Below the pieces are notes generated by a model. That model made no database searches. It had not been told where the DNA came from and worked only from the letters and a program-made list of their open reading frames with translations. The position numbers and the translations under genes were made by a program. A stretch of 64,000 nucleotides of DNA, taken from NCBI GenBank assembly GCA_003168375.1, contig PMSI01000003.1, forward strand, positions 248,001 to 312,000, read 5' to 3'. This DNA is from Vulcanimicrobiota bacterium. Lineage in GTDB: Bacteria; Vulcanimicrobiota; Vulcanimicrobiia; Vulcanimicrobiales; Vulcanimicrobiaceae. This document shows, piece by piece, positions 34,434 to 43,149 of this stretch (the first letter of the stretch is position 1; every line of letters starts with the position of its first letter).

Positions 34434-35048
34434 ATGGACGTTGGCAAGGTCACGCGCCGCCGCTTTCTGGTGCGGGCGGCGCTTCCCACGATTGCTGCGG
34501 GGGTCGGAATCGGCTCGCCGCGGCTGTGCGCGCTCGCTCAGGCGGCTGCGTCGGTTTCGGTGCTGCCGGCGAGCGGCCCGGGGCCGATGCCGGTCACGCT
34601 AAACGTGAACGGGCGCGCGCACGAACTGCGCATCGAGCCGCGGGTGACGCTGTTGGACGCGCTCCGCGAGCGGCTCGCCCTGACCGGAACCAAGAAGGGC
34701 TGCGACCAGGGGACCTGCGGCGCGTGTACGGTGCTGGTCGACGGCCGGCGCGTCAACGCATGTCTGACGCTGGCGGTGATGGTGCAGCGCAAAGCGATCA
34801 CGACGATCGAAGGGCTTGCCGACGGTGACCAGCTCCATCCCATGCAGGCGGCGTTTCTCGCGCACGACGGTTTCCAATGCGGGTACTGTACGCCGGGGCA
34901 GATCCTGTCGGCGGTCGCGCTGCTCGCGGAGAAGCGCGCGACCGACGAGGCGTCGGTGCGCGAGTGGATGAGCGGGAACATCTGCCGCTGCGGAGCGTAT
35001 CCGAATATCGTCGCGGCGGTGCGAAGCGTCGCGGGGCAGCCGTCGTGA
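34434..35048 (+). CDS. Periplasmic aldehyde oxidoreductase, 2Fe-2S subunit (PaoA/YagT type)
   Basis: A 204-residue iron-sulfur subunit with a Tat signal (VTRRRFLVRAALPTIAAGVG), so the complex is exported folded. The plant-type ferredoxin domain has KKGCDQGTCGACTVLVDGRR, and the second 2Fe-2S domain has FQCGYCTPGQILSAVALLAE with ICRCGAYPNIVAAVR. ATG at 34434 is chosen since GGGGAG lies before it and the Tat motif starts 7 residues in. The FAD and Mo subunits follow with overlapping codons. Substrate: aldehydes or a related carbon compound. Confidence 0.92.
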   Translation: MDVGKVTRRRFLVRAALPTIAAGVGIGSPRLCALAQAAASVSVLPASGPGPMPVTLNVNGRAHELRIEPRVTLLDALRERLALTGTKKGCDQGTCGACTVLVDGRRVNACLTLAVMVQRKAITTIEGLADGDQLHPMQAAFLAHDGFQCGYCTPGQILSAVALLAEKRATDEASVREWMSGNICRCGAYPNIVAAVRSVAGQPS

Positions 35049-36028
35049 ACGCGTTCCGCTACGCGCAGGCGCGCGACGCCGCGTCGGCGATGGCGGCGCT
35101 CGCCGCCGACCCGCGGGCGCGCTACATCGCCGGCGGCACGAACGTCGTCGACTTGATGAAAGAAGGCGTGGAACGTCCCTCGCTGCTGGTCGACATCACC
35201 CAGCTCCCGCTGCGCGGGATCGACCGCACCGCGACCGGCGTGCGCGTCGGGGCGCTGGCGCTCATGAGCGACGTCGCCGACCATCCGGCGATCGCGCGCG
35301 ACTACCCGGTCGTCGCGCAGGCGCTGCTCGCCAGCGCGTCGCCGCAGCTGCGCAACATGGCGACGATCGGCGGCAACCTGATGCAGCGCACGCGCTGTGC
35401 GTACTTTCGCGACGTGTCGCAGCACTGCAACAAGCGCGCACCGGGGACCGGCTGTGCGGCGATCTCGGGCGTGAACCGGCGGCACGCGGTCGTCGGCGGG
35501 AGCGAGCAGTGCATCTGCACGCATGCTTCCGATCTCGCGGTGGCGCTGCTGAGCGTCGATGCGATCGTCCACGTGCGAGGCCGTGCCGGCGAGCGGACCG
35601 TCCCGCTCGAACGGTTCCACGTGCTTCCCGGCTCGACGCCGCAGCGTGAGACCGTCCTGGAGCACGGCGATCTGATCACCGCGGTCGAGTTGCCCGCGAG
35701 CGCCGCGGCGCGGAACTCCTATTATCTGAAAGTGCGCGACCGCGCTTCGTACGAGTTCGCGCTGGTCTCGGTCGCTGCCGCGCTGAACGTTGCGGGCGGG
35801 CGCATTCGCGCCGCGCGCGTCGCGCTCGGCGGCGTTGCGCCGACACCTTGGCGCGCGCACGCGGCCGAGGCCGCGCTGCTCGGCCGGCCGGCGACCGGGG
35901 GGACGTTCGCCGCCGCTGCGGAGGCGGCGACGCGCGGGATGAAAGGCTACGGCCAAAACGACTTCAAGATCGTGCTCGTGCGTCGGGCGGTGAATCGCGC
36001 GCTGCAGCACGTCGGGGCAATCGCATGA
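35045..36028 (+). CDS. Aldehyde oxidoreductase, FAD subunit (PaoB/YagS type)
   Basis: A 327-residue FAD-binding subunit that passes electrons from the Mo site. YIAGGTNVVDLMKEGVERPS and LRNMATIGGNLMQRTRCAYF bind FAD. Extra cysteines in TRCAYFRD, QHCNKRAPGTGCAAISGVNR and GGSEQCICTHASDLAVALL fit the additional [4Fe-4S] cluster found in PaoB but not in plain xanthine dehydrogenase subunits. GTG start overlaps the previous TGA. Confidence 0.92.
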   Translation: MNAFRYAQARDAASAMAALAADPRARYIAGGTNVVDLMKEGVERPSLLVDITQLPLRGIDRTATGVRVGALALMSDVADHPAIARDYPVVAQALLASASPQLRNMATIGGNLMQRTRCAYFRDVSQHCNKRAPGTGCAAISGVNRRHAVVGGSEQCICTHASDLAVALLSVDAIVHVRGRAGERTVPLERFHVLPGSTPQRETVLEHGDLITAVELPASAAARNSYYLKVRDRASYEFALVSVAAALNVAGGRIRAARVALGGVAPTPWRAHAAEAALLGRPATGGTFAAAAEAATRGMKGYGQNDFKIVLVRRAVNRALQHVGAIA

Positions 36029-38148
36029 GCGGGCTCGTCGGGGCACCGGTCGATCGCGTCGACGGCCGCCTGAAGGTGACCGGGGCTGCGAAGTACTCGG
36101 CCGAGATCGCGTTGCCCGGCCTCGTCTACGGCGTGATGGTGCTGAGCACCACCGCCAGCGGAACGTCGCAGGTCGATGCGGACGCCGCGCGCCGCGCGCC
36201 CGGCGTCATCGCGGTCATGACGCCGCAGAACGCGCCGCGGGTCGACAGCGGGGGTAACGGCGCCGGCGACCGCACCTTGATGGTGCTGCAGGACGAGGTC
36301 GTGCGCTACGACCGCCAACCGGTCGCGGTCGTCGTCGCCGATACGTTCGAGCGCGCGACCGACGCGGCCGCGATGGTCCGCGTCCGCTACGCAGCCGCGC
36401 CGGCGGTGACGCGCTTCGACGCCGCCGCGGAGTACAAGCCGGCTTCCGGCGGGCGCGATGTCGACAAACACAAAGGCGATGCCGCGGCGGCGCTCGCGCA
36501 AGCGGCGGTGAAGGTCGACGGGACGTACATCGTTCCGGTCGAGCATCACAACCCGATGGAACCGCACGCGACCGTCGCGCAATGGGACGGGGACCAGCTC
36601 ACGGTGTACGAGTCGACGCAGGGCGTGATCAACGCGCGCCGCACGCTGGCGCAGACCTTCGGGATCCCGACCGCGAGCGTGCGCGTCGTGTCGAAGTTCA
36701 TCGGCGGCGGCTTCGGAGGCAAGGGCTCCGTCTGGCCGCATGCAGTGCTCGCGGCGATGGCCGCAAAGCTGGTGAACCGCCCGGTGAAGATCGTGCTGAG
36801 CCGGCCGCAGATGTTCGGTTCGGTCGGCTTCCGCCCGCAGACCGTCCAGCGCGTCGCGCTGGGCGCCGGGAGCGACGGCCGCCTCAGCGCGATCATCCAC
36901 GAGACGAGCGCGCAGACCTCGGTGTTCGACGAGTTCATGGCCGGGACGGGTGCGATCTCGGCGGTGCTCTACGGAACGCCGAACCTCACCATCACCCATC
37001 GGCTGCGGCGCCTGAACACCTCGACCCCGACCTTCATGCGCGCGCCCGGCGAGGCGTGCGGATCGTTCGCGCTGGAGTCGGCGATGGACGAGCTCGCCTA
37101 CGCGACCGGGATCGATCCGGTCGAGCTGCGCCTGCGCAACGACACGCAGGTCGATGCCGACGGGAAACCGTTCTCGAGTCGGGCGCTGCGTGAGGCGCTG
37201 CGCCAGGGGGCCGAGCGTTTCGGCTGGAGCCGGCGCGATCCGCGTCCGCGTTCGATGCGCGATGGCCGGCTGCTGGTCGGGATGGGCGTTGCCGCGGCTT
37301 CCTATCCCACCCACCGCAGCGCCGCGAGCGCGCTGGTGCGGGTGAACGCCGACGGTACCGCGCTCGTGCAGAGCTCCGGCGTCGACATCGGAACGGGCGC
37401 ATATACCGTGTTCACGCAGATCGCGGCCGAGCAGCTCGGCCTGCCGGTCGAACAGGTACGCATCGAGCTAGGCGATAGTGCCTTCCCGGCCGCACCGAAC
37501 GCCGGCGGCTCGCAGCTGACGGCGAGCGCCGGTTCGGCGATCAAGCTCGCCGCGCTGGACGCGCGCGCGAAGCTGCTCGCGCTCGCGCGCGGAGACGCGT
37601 CGGCGTTGATCGGCGGCGCTGCCGCGATCGCGGCGCTGATGCGGACGGGCGGCGTCGAGACGATCGAAGGCCGCAGTGACGCGAAGCCGGGGGACGACGC
37701 GCAGAAGTACGCGATGCACTCCTTCGGCGCGCAGTTCGCGGAGGTCCGGGTCGACCCGGATCTCGGAACCGTGCGCGTCGTTCGCTTCGTCAACGCATTC
37801 GGAGCGGGCCGTATCCTCAACGAGAAGACCGCCCGGAGCCAGTACATCGGCGGCGCGGTCTGGGGGATCGGCATGGCGCTGCTCGAGCACACGCGGTACG
37901 ACGAGCGTTCGGGGCGGATCATGACCGCGAACCTGGCCGAGTATCTGGTGCCGGTCAACGCCGACGTCCCCGCGATCGAGCCGATCATCATCCCCGAGGA
38001 CGATCCGCACGTCAACGAGATCGGCGTGAAGGGGATCGGCGAGATCGGGATCGTCGGGGCGGCCGCCGCGATCGCGAACGCGGTCTATCACGCCACGGGC
38101 AAGCGCGTGCGCGACCTTCCGATCACGCCGGAGAAACTGCTGGCGTAA
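36025..38148 (+). CDS. Aldehyde oxidoreductase, molybdenum cofactor subunit (PaoC/YagR type)
   Basis: A 707-residue large subunit. The N-terminal domain starts VGAPVDRVDGRLKVTGAAKY; VPVEHHNPMEPHATVAQWDG, FIGGGFGGKGSVWPHAVLAA, and MRAPGEACGSFALESAMDEL bind the cofactor; the catalytic Glu is expected in NEIGVKGIGEIGIVGAAAAI. It lacks its own signal peptide and would ride with the Tat-tagged small subunit. No cofactor-inserting chaperone (PaoD-like) lies next to it. The end overlaps the convergent comB by 26 bases. Confidence 0.93.
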   Translation: MSGLVGAPVDRVDGRLKVTGAAKYSAEIALPGLVYGVMVLSTTASGTSQVDADAARRAPGVIAVMTPQNAPRVDSGGNGAGDRTLMVLQDEVVRYDRQPVAVVVADTFERATDAAAMVRVRYAAAPAVTRFDAAAEYKPASGGRDVDKHKGDAAAALAQAAVKVDGTYIVPVEHHNPMEPHATVAQWDGDQLTVYESTQGVINARRTLAQTFGIPTASVRVVSKFIGGGFGGKGSVWPHAVLAAMAAKLVNRPVKIVLSRPQMFGSVGFRPQTVQRVALGAGSDGRLSAIIHETSAQTSVFDEFMAGTGAISAVLYGTPNLTITHRLRRLNTSTPTFMRAPGEACGSFALESAMDELAYATGIDPVELRLRNDTQVDADGKPFSSRALREALRQGAERFGWSRRDPRPRSMRDGRLLVGMGVAAASYPTHRSAASALVRVNADGTALVQSSGVDIGTGAYTVFTQIAAEQLGLPVEQVRIELGDSAFPAAPNAGGSQLTASAGSAIKLAALDARAKLLALARGDASALIGGAAAIAALMRTGGVETIEGRSDAKPGDDAQKYAMHSFGAQFAEVRVDPDLGTVRVVRFVNAFGAGRILNEKTARSQYIGGAVWGIGMALLEHTRYDERSGRIMTANLAEYLVPVNADVPAIEPIIIPEDDPHVNEIGVKGIGEIGIVGAAAAIANAVYHATGKRVRDLPITPEKLLA

Positions 38149-38863
38149 CGACCAAGATCCCGTCGCGCAGCGTGGGGACGACGTCGAGGGTGTCGAGCGC
38201 GGCGCAGCGGGTGACGTCGCTCGCAAAGCCTTTGCGGCTCAGCGCTTGCGCGTGGTCGGAACTCGCGATCGCTTCGGGCAGGCGGCCGGCGACGGCGCGG
38301 TAGAGCAGCGCGGCGGCTCGTGCGCCGTCCTTCAGCTCCACGTCGCCGATTAGCGTGAGGAGCGTGTCGACCAGTGCGCCGGCGCCGATCGCGTCCTCGA
38401 GCGCGAAGCCGTCGGTGTTGCCCGCGCAGACGATCGCGACGTTACCCTCTTCGTGAGCGAGCGCGTCCGCAACGGCGAGACGGTTCACCAGCGCCGCGGT
38501 GCGGACCGAGGCGGCCGCGGCGACGGCGCGCAGCGCGTGCGTTCCGTTGGTGGTCGTCATGATCAGCGTCTTGCCGGCGACCGCATCGGCGACGAACGAT
38601 GCGGGCGAGTTGTCGAGGTCGAAACCGTCGATCCGTTCCGCGTCCCGCTCGCCGCAAAAGAGGACGCGATCGCGCCCGAGCCGATGGCCGAGCGCGATCG
38701 CGTCGCCGGGTTCGGCGACCGGGATCACGCCGGTAGCTCCGTTCGCGAGTGCGACCGCGATCGTCGTCGACGCTCGCAGCACGTCGACGACGGCGACGTG
38801 CGCGCCGCGGACCACGTCCGCCGGCCAGGGGGGCGCGAGCAGGACCTCGATGCTGCGACTCAC
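38123..38863 (-). CDS. comB: 2-phosphosulfolactate phosphatase family protein (ComB)
   Basis: A 246-residue Mg-dependent phosphatase-family protein. HVAVVDVLRASTTIAVALAN is the family start; VLFCGERDAERIDGFDLDNS, GKTLIMTTTNGTHALRAVAA and NVAIVCAGNTDGFALEDAIG are diagnostic. ComB acts in coenzyme M and sulfolactate pathways in archaea; many bacteria carry it without either, where the substrate is not known. No other sulfolactate gene is in view. Confidence 0.9.
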   Translation of the reverse strand: MSRSIEVLLAPPWPADVVRGAHVAVVDVLRASTTIAVALANGATGVIPVAEPGDAIALGHRLGRDRVLFCGERDAERIDGFDLDNSPASFVADAVAGKTLIMTTTNGTHALRAVAAAASVRTAALVNRLAVADALAHEEGNVAIVCAGNTDGFALEDAIGAGALVDTLLTLIGDVELKDGARAAALLYRAVAGRLPEAIASSDHAQALSRKGFASDVTRCAALDTLDVVPTLRDGILVVTPAVSPA

Positions 38864-38902
38864 AGAGCATGCAGGTACTCCGCGCGCCGCGGCTGTGCCT
38901 GG

Positions 38903-39158
38903 TTAGCGCGTGAAGTCGACGATGAACGCGGACGGCGACGATGCCTGTCCGCTGCTGCTCGGCCGCGATGACGGGCAGTTCCGCCGGCTCTGCGGCGGCG
39001 ACCGACGCCGCGACGGACGGTACGGCACAGGCGGGCACGCTGGCGCCGACTTTGCGTTCCCCGAGCGGAACGAGCCGCACGGTGGCGGCGGCGGCGACGG
39101 ACGAGAGCGCCAGCGTGACCGTGGCGGCGATGGTGGCGAGGCGAAGCGGCGTGTTCAT
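38903..39158 (-). pseudogene. Exported TonB-like protein remnant, probably frameshifted or deleted
   Basis: GGGAGA seven bases before an ATG at 39158 starts a clear signal peptide (RLATIAATVTLALSSVAAAA), followed by VPSVAASVAAAEPAELPVIA then AEQQRTGIVAVRV, which resembles the first strand and helix of TonB-type C-terminal domains ('p.Yp..A...gieG.V.v.v'). After this the frame runs without stop into non-coding sequence over comB. One base out of frame, FIVDFTR and a stop at 38903 look like the last strand of the same domain. This suggests an internal deletion with loss of frame. A short functional secreted peptide is also possible. Confidence 0.45.
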
Positions 39159-39270
39159 GGTGAATCTCCCGACGCGGTTGGAATGCCGCGAGAACACGGG
39201 GACGGCGCTCGCGTTGCATCGCGGAAGGCGACGAAGCAGTTGCCGCCGCCGCGTCGAAGCCCGTGGGAGC

Positions 39271-40338
39271 ATGAGCACCAACGTCCTCGACCTCGTCGTC
39301 GAAGCGCTTCCGCACCTTCGCGGCGGGTTGGGCGAGGACTCCGCGACGTTCACCGCGCGGCTGCTCTACGAGAACCTCGAGCTCGACGCGTGCGCCGTCG
39401 TCGACACCGAGCGCGTGCTGGCGTACGTCGGGCGCGGCGAGGACCATCACCTCGTCGGCGGTCCATCGCTGACCGGGCTCACCCACAAGGCGATCGCGAC
39501 CGGGCAGCCGTTCACCGCGCGTTCCCGCGAGGAGATCGAGTGCCCCGTCCCAGGCTGCCCGCTGACCTCGGTGACGATCGCACCGTTCATCGTGCGCGGT
39601 GCGGCGGTCGGCGCGCTCAAACTCTATCGCGCCGGGACGCCGATCGTGGAGGACGACCGGCGGGTCGCGGTCGGCTTGGCGCGCGTCTTCTCGGTCTCGC
39701 TCGAGGCGGCGGAGCTCGACGCGCGTTCGGCGCTGGTCGCGCAGGCCGAGCTCGACGCGCTGCGCGCGCGCATCTCGCCGCATTTCCTGTTCAACACGCT
39801 GACCACGATCGCCGCGCTGACCCGCACGGATCCGCATCGCGCACACGATCTGGTGGTCGATTTCGCGGAGTACTTCCGCGACTCGCTGGCGCAGCACTCG
39901 GAGTTCGTCTCGCTCGACGAAGAGCTGGAGCACGTCGAGCAGTACCTGCGCTTCGAGGACGCGCGCTTCGGCGAGCGCCTGCGCGTCGCGTTCGATGTCG
40001 ACCCGCGCGCGCGCGTCGCGCTGGTCCCCGTGCTCTCGGTGCAGCCGCTGGTCGAGAACGCGATCGTGCACGGCCTCGCGCCCAAAGGCGGCGCGGGTGT
40101 GGTGCGCGTGCGCGCGCGTCCCGGCGCCGGCGGCACCGAGATCGCGGTGAGCGACGATGGCGTCGGCTTCGTCCCCGGCAAACGGGTCGGCGGAAACGGG
40201 ATCGGGATGGACAACGTCGATCAGCGCCTGCGGAAGCTCTTCGGCCCCGCCAGCGCCCTGCAGGTGACGAGCGTCCCGGGCGAAGGGACGACGGTCGCCT
40301 TCCACGTCCCCGCGCATCTGCCGGCCGCGGCGCGATAG
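39271..40338 (+). CDS. LytS/YehU-type sensor histidine kinase with GAF-like domain
   Basis: A 355-residue kinase without membrane helices. The first 150 residues form a GAF-like sensor containing Cys residues in EEIECPVPGCPLTSVTIAPF. The LytS-type core has the phosphorylated His in ARISPHFLFNTLTTIAALTR, then LEHVEQYLRFEDARFGERLR, and the ATP lid with VQPLVENAIVHGLAPKG and AVSDDGVGFVPGKRVGGNGI. GGGAGC lies just before the ATG. The partner response regulator follows after 11 bases. CxxxxC in the GAF part could bind an iron-sulfur cluster or metal (inference). Confidence 0.92.
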   Translation: MSTNVLDLVVEALPHLRGGLGEDSATFTARLLYENLELDACAVVDTERVLAYVGRGEDHHLVGGPSLTGLTHKAIATGQPFTARSREEIECPVPGCPLTSVTIAPFIVRGAAVGALKLYRAGTPIVEDDRRVAVGLARVFSVSLEAAELDARSALVAQAELDALRARISPHFLFNTLTTIAALTRTDPHRAHDLVVDFAEYFRDSLAQHSEFVSLDEELEHVEQYLRFEDARFGERLRVAFDVDPRARVALVPVLSVQPLVENAIVHGLAPKGGAGVVRVRARPGAGGTEIAVSDDGVGFVPGKRVGGNGIGMDNVDQRLRKLFGPASALQVTSVPGEGTTVAFHVPAHLPAAAR

Positions 40339-40349
40339 ACCGCAAGCGA

Positions 40350-41075
40350 GTGCGCGTCTTAGTCGTCGACGATGAAGCGCTGGTCCGCAGCGAGCTCGTC
40401 TACGCGCTGGGGAAGGTCGCCGGCGAGCTCGAGGTCACCGAGGCCCCCGACGCCGTCGAGGCGCTCCGTGAGCTCGCCGGCGCGCAGTACGACGTGGTCT
40501 TCCTCGACATCAGCCTGCCGGGGCTGAGCGGACTGGAAGCGACGAAGATCATCAATGCGCTTCCGTCGCCGCCGCACGTCGTTTTCGTGACCGCGCACGA
40601 CGGCCACGCCGTCGACGCGTTCGAGCTGGCGGCGTTCGACTACGTCGTGAAGCCGGTCTCCGAGGCGCGCCTCGCGCGCACGCTCGAACGGCTGCGGGCG
40701 GCGCGCGAGAGCTCCGCGCAGCCCGCGCCCGCGGTCGCGAATACCGGCCGCGTCGCGCTCGAGGACGGCGAACGGACGCGGCTGGTGAAGACGGCCGAGA
40801 TCCGCTACGTGCAGGCGAACGGCCACCTCGTCACGGCGCGCGTGTTCGACGGCGAGCTGCGCTGGAAGGGATCGCTCGCGGACGCGGCGTCGCGGCTCGA
40901 GCCGAGCGGGTTTCTGCGCGTGCACCGGGCGTATCTCGTCAATCCGGAGCGGGTGATCGAGGTCGAGCCGTTCTTCGGCGGATCGTATCTGCTGCGCGTC
41001 GACGACAAGAACCGCAGTGAGGTCCCCGTCTCGCGCAACTATCTGCCCGCGGTGCGCAAAGCACTGGGCCTGTGA
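40350..41075 (+). CDS. LytTR family response regulator
   Basis: A 241-residue regulator. Receiver domain: VRVLVVDDEALVRSELVYAL, phospho-acceptor Asp in YDVVFLDISLPGLSGLEATK, and Lys in AAFDYVVKPVSEARL. DNA-binding LytTR domain (about 135-241): TAEIRYVQANGHLVTARVFD, RLEPSGFLRVHRAYLVNPER, and PVSRNYLPAVRKALGL. GTG start. It overlaps the mannosidase gene (GTGA), so the pair may control, or be expressed with, the mannosidase and YhhN genes. Confidence 0.93.
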   Translation: MRVLVVDDEALVRSELVYALGKVAGELEVTEAPDAVEALRELAGAQYDVVFLDISLPGLSGLEATKIINALPSPPHVVFVTAHDGHAVDAFELAAFDYVVKPVSEARLARTLERLRAARESSAQPAPAVANTGRVALEDGERTRLVKTAEIRYVQANGHLVTARVFDGELRWKGSLADAASRLEPSGFLRVHRAYLVNPERVIEVEPFFGGSYLLRVDDKNRSEVPVSRNYLPAVRKALGL

Positions 41076-42463
41076 GGGCGGCGCGCAAATCGTTTCTGCT
41101 CGGGGCGGCTGCGGCCGTCGCCGCGCCGCGGATCGCGCGGGCCGCACCGGCTGCGTTCCGCCGGCCGGCACCGAAGGCCGTCGCGCAACTCGTGCGGACG
41201 GAGTTCCGGCACGCGTGGAACGGTTACAAGCTGGTCGCCTGGGGGCGTGACGAGGTCAAGCCGGTCTCCGGTACGACGAACGACTTCTTCGTCGACGGCA
41301 GAACGTTCGGGCTCTCGATCGTCGAGGCGCTCGACACGCTGTACGTTATGGAGCTCGACGACGACCTCGCGCGCTGCGTACGGTGGATCGATCAGCACTT
41401 GGAGTTGGACGTCGATGCCGACGTGCAGATGTTCGAGTGGGTGATTCGCATCGTCGGCGGGCTGCTCGCCGGTCACGCGGCGACCGGCGAGCGGATGCTG
41501 CTCGACCGCGCGCGGGAGGCGGCCGACCGCGTCTTCCCGTGCTTCGCGAAGTCCCCGACCGGCGCGCCGTACCGCTACGCCAACCTGCGGACCGGCGCGG
41601 TGCGCGAGCCGCTGATGAACCTCGCCGAGATCGGTAGCAACGTGCTGGAGTTCGGCGAGCTCTCGCGGCTGACGGGCGATCCGAAATATCTCGCCGCGTC
41701 GAGGCGCGCGTACGAGGCGGTACTCGCGAAGCGCTCGCCGCTCGGACTGCTGGCGACCTACTTCGACGTGGAAAAGGGAGCGTTCACCAAGAGCGTCGAC
41801 GTCGCGCCGAACCCGCCGGTCGACTCGTTCTACGAATATCTCTGGGGCGCGTGGGAGATGTTCGGCGACGCTGCATATCGCGATTGGTACCGCGTGCTGA
41901 CCGACGCGATCCTGAAGTACCAAGTCGATCGCACCAGCGGCGGCCTGTGGTTCCGGCAAGTCGACTACCTGAGCGGTGCGCCCGCCGGAACGCGGCAGGT
42001 CGAGCTCGCCGCGTTCTATGCAGAGCTGCTCGCACGGGGCGGTGACCGGGCGATCGGCGAGGCGTACTTCGATTCGTGGACCTCGATCTCGGACCGGTAT
42101 GGGATCATCCCGGAAGTCTTCGACTACGCGAGCGGGACGGTGAGCACGCCGAGCAACGAGCTGCGTCCCGAATACGCGAATGCCGCCTTCGACCTGTGGT
42201 TCCTCACCCGGGAGCAAAAGTATCGCGACGCGGCGTACCGGCATTTTCTCGCGTTGCGGGAACATTGCCGGGTTGCGAACGGCTACACGATCGTGGACGA
42301 CGTGCGGCCGCGGCCGATGAAGCTCGGCGACGTATTTCCCGCCTACTCGTTCGCTGAGAACTTCAAGTACCTGTACCTGATGTTCGCCGACGCGCCGCGC
42401 TTCGACGGTGATCGGCATTCCCTGAGCACCGAAGGGAAAGTGCTGCGCGGTCTGCGCCGATGA
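41072..42463 (+). CDS. Glycoside hydrolase family 47 alpha-mannosidase
   Basis: A 463-residue exported protein with a Tat-like or Sec leader (MRAARKSFLLGAAAAVAAPR then IARA). The mature part is an (alpha/alpha)7 GH47 enzyme: VRTEFRHAWNGYKLVAWGRD then EVKPVSG, FGLSIVEALDTLYVMELDDD, LAEIGSNVLEFGELSRLTGD, LRPEYANAAFDLWFLTREQK, SFAENFKYLYLMFADAP, and the calcium-binding Thr in LSTEGKVL. GH47 cleaves alpha-1,2-mannose; it is typical of eukaryotic N-glycan processing and rare in bacteria. GTG start overlaps the response regulator. It probably trims mannose-containing glycans outside the cytoplasm. Confidence 0.9.
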   Translation: MRAARKSFLLGAAAAVAAPRIARAAPAAFRRPAPKAVAQLVRTEFRHAWNGYKLVAWGRDEVKPVSGTTNDFFVDGRTFGLSIVEALDTLYVMELDDDLARCVRWIDQHLELDVDADVQMFEWVIRIVGGLLAGHAATGERMLLDRAREAADRVFPCFAKSPTGAPYRYANLRTGAVREPLMNLAEIGSNVLEFGELSRLTGDPKYLAASRRAYEAVLAKRSPLGLLATYFDVEKGAFTKSVDVAPNPPVDSFYEYLWGAWEMFGDAAYRDWYRVLTDAILKYQVDRTSGGLWFRQVDYLSGAPAGTRQVELAAFYAELLARGGDRAIGEAYFDSWTSISDRYGIIPEVFDYASGTVSTPSNELRPEYANAAFDLWFLTREQKYRDAAYRHFLALREHCRVANGYTIVDDVRPRPMKLGDVFPAYSFAENFKYLYLMFADAPRFDGDRHSLSTEGKVLRGLRR

Positions 42464-43149
42464 AGCCGTTCCTGATCGTCTTCGGGCTCCTGGCGCTGAC
42501 GGATCTGGCATTGCTCGCGAGCGGGCACGACGCCCTGCGCTGGTATACCAAGCCGTTCCTGATGCCGGTCCTGGCGGTCGGCGTCGTCGTCGCGGCGCGC
42601 TGGCGGCTCGACCGTGCGCGCGCCGCGCTCGTCCTCGGGCTGATCGCGAGCGCGACCGGCGATACGGCGCTGCTCCGCTCCGGAGACGGCGCGTTCGTGC
42701 TCGGCACGCTGTGGTTTGCAATGGCGCAGCTGTGCTACATCGTCGCTGTCGCGAACGCGGGCCGGGGACGCGGCCTGGTGCGGCGCCGGCCCTGGCTCGC
42801 GATCCCGTACGCCGGCGTGTGGCTCGCCGGCACCGCGCTGCTGTGGCAGCACCTGGGTGCGTTGCGCGTCGCGGTCGTACCCTACAGCGCGCTGCTCACC
42901 GCGATGGCGGTGTGCGCCCTCGACCTCTTCGGCCGGATCGTGCGTCGCGACGCGCTGCTCGTCGCCGCCGGCGCGGCGATGTTCGTGCTCAGCGACTCGA
43001 CGCTGGCCTTCGAGCGCTTCGATGCGGCGCTCGCGCCGCCGCAGGCGCCGCTGCTGGTGATGCTGACATACGTGATCGCGCAGGCGCTGATCGTCAGCGG
43101 GCTCGCGGGGCGACGGGAACCGGCGCCTCCAGCGGCCGTCCGGCCATGA
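42460..43149 (+). CDS. YhhN family lysoplasmalogenase-like membrane protein
   Basis: A 229-residue protein with about eight membrane helices. WYTKPFLMPVLAVGVVVAAR, GLIASATGDTALLRSGDGAF, VLGTLWFAMAQLCYIVAVAN and MFVLSDSTLAFERFDAALAP match the YhhN/TMEM86 family, which includes lysoplasmalogenase and related lipid hydrolases. ATG overlaps the mannosidase stop. The C-terminal end overlaps a convergent gene by 56 bases. The substrate in this organism is unknown. Confidence 0.88.
   Translation: MKPFLIVFGLLALTDLALLASGHDALRWYTKPFLMPVLAVGVVVAARWRLDRARAALVLGLIASATGDTALLRSGDGAFVLGTLWFAMAQLCYIVAVANAGRGRGLVRRRPWLAIPYAGVWLAGTALLWQHLGALRVAVVPYSALLTAMAVCALDLFGRIVRRDALLVAAGAAMFVLSDSTLAFERFDAALAPPQAPLLVMLTYVIAQALIVSGLAGRREPAPPAAVRP

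Noticed and set aside
34279-34602. A 107-codon plus-strand open frame before the aldehyde oxidoreductase
   Set aside because: It overlaps the hicB relic and the start of the 2Fe-2S subunit gene in another frame and is Arg/Ser-rich without motifs.
38442-38902. In-frame continuation of the TonB-like gene over comB
   Set aside because: The ComB protein on the same strand in another frame is clearly real, and the continuation has no recognisable domain.
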